Part shown: piece by piece, positions 61,844 through 64,000 of the stretch
Layout of the letters: every line of letters begins with the position of its first letter
How positions within the stretch are numbered: the first letter of the stretch is position 1
Source of the DNA: Gemmatimonadales bacterium
Lineage (GTDB): Bacteria; Gemmatimonadota; Gemmatimonadetes; Gemmatimonadales; GWC2-71-9
DNA: 64,000 bases
Assembly (NCBI GenBank): GCA_011772755.1
Contig: WVYX01000203.1
Coordinates: 1-64,000, forward strand
Reading direction: 5' to 3'
Program-made: the position numbers and the translations under genes
Notes under the pieces: model-generated
The model's input: only the letters and a program-made list of their open reading frames with translations
Told to the model about the DNA's origin: nothing
Database searches by the model: none

Positions 61844-62698
61844 ATGATCGGCGTCCGCGTACCTGCGACCACCTCCAATCTGGGGGCGGGGTTCGATTGC
61901 CTGGGCCTTGCCCTGGACCTGTGGCTCGAGGTCCAGCTCGAGGAGGGCTCCGGCGCACCGGAGTACGTCGGCGCTGTGGAGAGCCTCAGCCCCTCCGAAG
62001 ACATCGTGCTGCGGGCCGTAGGTGATGCGCTGCCGACACAACACCACCTCGTAGTCCGGTCCGACATCCCGATGGCCCGCGGCCTGGGATCCTCAGCCGC
62101 CGCCGCCGTGGCCGGCTTCGCGTTGCGCCAGCTGATCCAGAGCAATGCTGTGGACCGGGATGTGGTATACGAGTCGGCCGTGGAGCTGGAGGGCCACCCG
62201 GACAACGCCGGCGCGGCCACTTACGGTGGCTTCGTGCTGGCGGCGCCCCGACCTGCACGGCTCGCCTTCAGCAAGCGTCTGGCGGTCGCCCTGGCCGTTC
62301 CCGAGGCACCCATCGACACGTATACCGCCCGGAGCATCCTGCCTCAGGAGGTCTCCCGGGCGGCCACCATCGCTCAGACGTCCCGGGCGGCAGCCCTCGT
62401 CCTCGGACTGATGAACGCTGAAGGCGATCTCATCGCTTTCGGGATGGACGACCAGATCGCCGTACCGCATCGCAAGAGGCTGATCCCCGGGTTCGACGAA
62501 GCCGTGGCTGCGGGAACAGGGGCCGGGGCGTTCGGGGTCACGATCTCGGGCTCCGGGTCGGCTCTCCTCGCAATCGCCCCGCTGGAGAGTGCCCAGGAGA
62601 TCGCCGCAGCGATGGCCAGCGCATTGACCACCCAGGGCAACCCGGCAACCCCGCTCACACCGGCGGTGAGCCCCCAGGGGGTGGCGGTGATGGAGTAG
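61844..62698 (+). CDS. thrB: Homoserine kinase (start revised to 61844)
   Basis: MIGVRVPATTSNLGAGFDCLGLALDLW; PMARGLGSSAAAAVAGF; GHPDNAGAATYGGFVLA. Confidence 0.93.
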   Translation: MIGVRVPATTSNLGAGFDCLGLALDLWLEVQLEEGSGAPEYVGAVESLSPSEDIVLRAVGDALPTQHHLVVRSDIPMARGLGSSAAAAVAGFALRQLIQSNAVDRDVVYESAVELEGHPDNAGAATYGGFVLAAPRPARLAFSKRLAVALAVPEAPIDTYTARSILPQEVSRAATIAQTSRAAALVLGLMNAEGDLIAFGMDDQIAVPHRKRLIPGFDEAVAAGTGAGAFGVTISGSGSALLAIAPLESAQEIAAAMASALTTQGNPATPLTPAVSPQGVAVME

Positions 62699-62705
62699 AC
62701 AATCG

Positions 62706-62815
62706 AGTGGTGAAAAGCTGAAGAGTGAAAAATGAAGCGACCGCCAATCCGCCCAAATCTCACTCCTCACCCCTCACACTTGACTGCTTCATCCTACTCC
62801 TCACACCTCACTGCT
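62706..62815. repeat. Heptamer inverted array (gagtgaa / ctcactc)
   Basis: gtggtga aaagctga agagtga aaaatga / ctcactc ctcaccc ctcacac ttgactg cttcatc ctactc ctcacac ctcactg. Confidence 0.85.
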
Positions 62816-63323
62816 TTCTCGCCCACTCCAGCCGATCCTCCATCTGCCGCGCGTGGTGCCGGTTGTGCAGGTAATGAAACCGCACCCATTCCGGCAGGTT
62901 GAGGTCCCCCAGAAGCGGGTGCCGCACGAACACCTGGAGCTGCCGCTCCTCCGGCCATTGTTCGACGAACGCCTTCAGCCGCTCTACACCCATGCGGAAC
63001 TGGGCCAGCATCAGCTCGGGGTCCGGCTTCTCGCTGGGCCGCGCGGCCTCCGGCGCCCGGAGGCCAGGGGGGATCGTCTCGAGCCCAAGAATGAGATGTC
63101 GCAGAAGCCCCTGGACCGGCGTGGCGCGGCGCCGCATGCCTTTCTTGTTGGCCCGCTTCTCAAACAGGCCAGCCACGAGGTCGACACTGATTGAGAGGTG
63201 CTCAACGATCTGGGCAACTGTCCACTTCCCCTTCGGTGCACGGTGCCACTCGTCGTCGCTCAATCCCCGCAGTGGATTGAGTACCAGGGATTCGAGCCGC
63301 GCTAGCTGCCTAGTGACTTTCAT
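62808..63323 (-). CDS. DinB-like protein (start revised to 63323)
   Basis: LSDDEWHRAPKGKWTVAQIVEHLSISVDLVAGLFEKR; FHYLHNRHHARQMEDRL; upstream 22 codons of the given ORF fall in a repeat array. Confidence 0.8.
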   Translation of the reverse strand: MKVTRQLARLESLVLNPLRGLSDDEWHRAPKGKWTVAQIVEHLSISVDLVAGLFEKRANKKGMRRRATPVQGLLRHLILGLETIPPGLRAPEAARPSEKPDPELMLAQFRMGVERLKAFVEQWPEERQLQVFVRHPLLGDLNLPEWVRFHYLHNRHHARQMEDRLEWARKQ

Positions 63324-63349
63324 GCTCAGATGCCTATCAGCAGACGCAG

Positions 63350-63460
63350 GTGGAGTGAAGCGTGAGACGTGAATGGTGAAACGTGACACGTGAAGACGGG
63401 TGAGCGCAGAGAGAACCTTTCACGTTTCACATCTCACCTTTCACGTTTCACCGTTCACAC
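63350..63460. repeat. Heptamer inverted array (gtgaaac)
   Basis: gtgaagc gtgagac gtgaatg gtgaaac gtgacac gtgaaga / ttcacgt ttcacat ctcacct ttcacgt ttcaccg ttcacac. Confidence 0.92.
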
Positions 63461-63462
63461 CG

Positions 63463-63903
63463 CTATCCCGCCAGTGCAATACACTCGATCTCCACCCTCG
63501 CCCCCAAGGCGAGACCGCTCCCGGCGACGGTGGAGCGGGCCGGTGGATCCTTCGGGAAGAACGTGCGATACACCTCGTTCATGGCCTGGTAGTCGGCGAT
63601 GTCGGCCAGGAAGACCGTGCACTTCACCACCCGGTCCAGTGAGCTCCCCGCGTGCTCCAGCACGCGCCGAATATTCTCCAGGGTCTGCCGAGTCTCGGGA
63701 CCGACTCCGCCCGCCACGAGCTCGCGACTCCCTGACGGCACCCCGACCTGTCCAGAGAGGTAGATGACGTTCCCGACACGCACGGCGGTGGAGAACGGAA
63801 GCCCTTCGAGCGAGCCGGGCAAGCGAATGACCTGCTTCTCCTGCGCCGCCGCCATTGCCGGGGCAGCAACGAGCAGCGTGCCGACGAGTACGACCGTTCG
63901 CAT
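63463..63903 (-). CDS. RidA family protein with signal peptide
   Basis: VRVGNVIYLSGQVGVPSG, TRQTLENIRRVLEHAGSSLDRVVKCTVFLADIADYQAMNEVY, RSTVAGSGLALGARVEIECIAL. Confidence 0.9.
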   Translation of the reverse strand: MRTVVLVGTLLVAAPAMAAAQEKQVIRLPGSLEGLPFSTAVRVGNVIYLSGQVGVPSGSRELVAGGVGPETRQTLENIRRVLEHAGSSLDRVVKCTVFLADIADYQAMNEVYRTFFPKDPPARSTVAGSGLALGARVEIECIALAG

Positions 63904-63924
63904 GGTGGTCCTCCGATACGTTGG

Positions 63925-64000
63925 CTAGGCCTGAGCCTCGTCCACCGCCGTGACGATGGCATCGAACAGCTGGGCCTTCGGCGTGAGCTGGCCCGTTTCG
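63925..64000 (-). CDS. C-terminal end of a CDS continuing past the window
   Basis: Minus-strand frame ETGQLTPKAQLFDAIVTAVDEAQA* open to the window edge. Confidence 0.4.
   Translation of the reverse strand, partial: ETGQLTPKAQLFDAIVTAVDEAQA

Overview
64 kb of high-GC bacterial chromosome (Gemmatimonadota-like from gene content and style, inferred only), densely coding on both strands. No rRNA, tRNA, CRISPR array, IS transposase or prophage was recognised. Main loci: trehalose metabolism (HAD/beta-PGM-OtsB fusion, GH65, TreT-YHS, GalT); methionine/folate cycle (metH, HMT-MTHFR, a MetF-like protein), with what reads as a SAM-II riboswitch upstream of metH; MoxR-DUF58-DUF4350-DUF4129 plus an RDD-SpoIIM fusion; pseudopilins; Sco1-PCuAC-CtaG; several peptidases; PolX-Nth; MacAB-TolC-like efflux; thrB. 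The most striking signal is not a gene. At about 24 places there are short arrays of degenerate 7-bp (some 8-bp) units, usually arranged as an imperfect inverted pair (array, short loop, reverse-complement array). Unit sequences differ between loci (gcaattc, agccttc, gtgaaac, gtggttt, gggtcct, gtgcgcg; 8-mers ggcggtc-N and gacggaac), but period and facing are conserved. Arrays supply stop codons, create false N-termini, are inserted in frame in at least two genes, and in one case (23.4-24.1 kb) flank a four-helix-bundle S23/IVP gene whose own stop codon lies in the array. This suggests a dispersed hairpin-array element class, possibly with an S23-family partner. All calls come from reading the sequence; no database search or folding was run.
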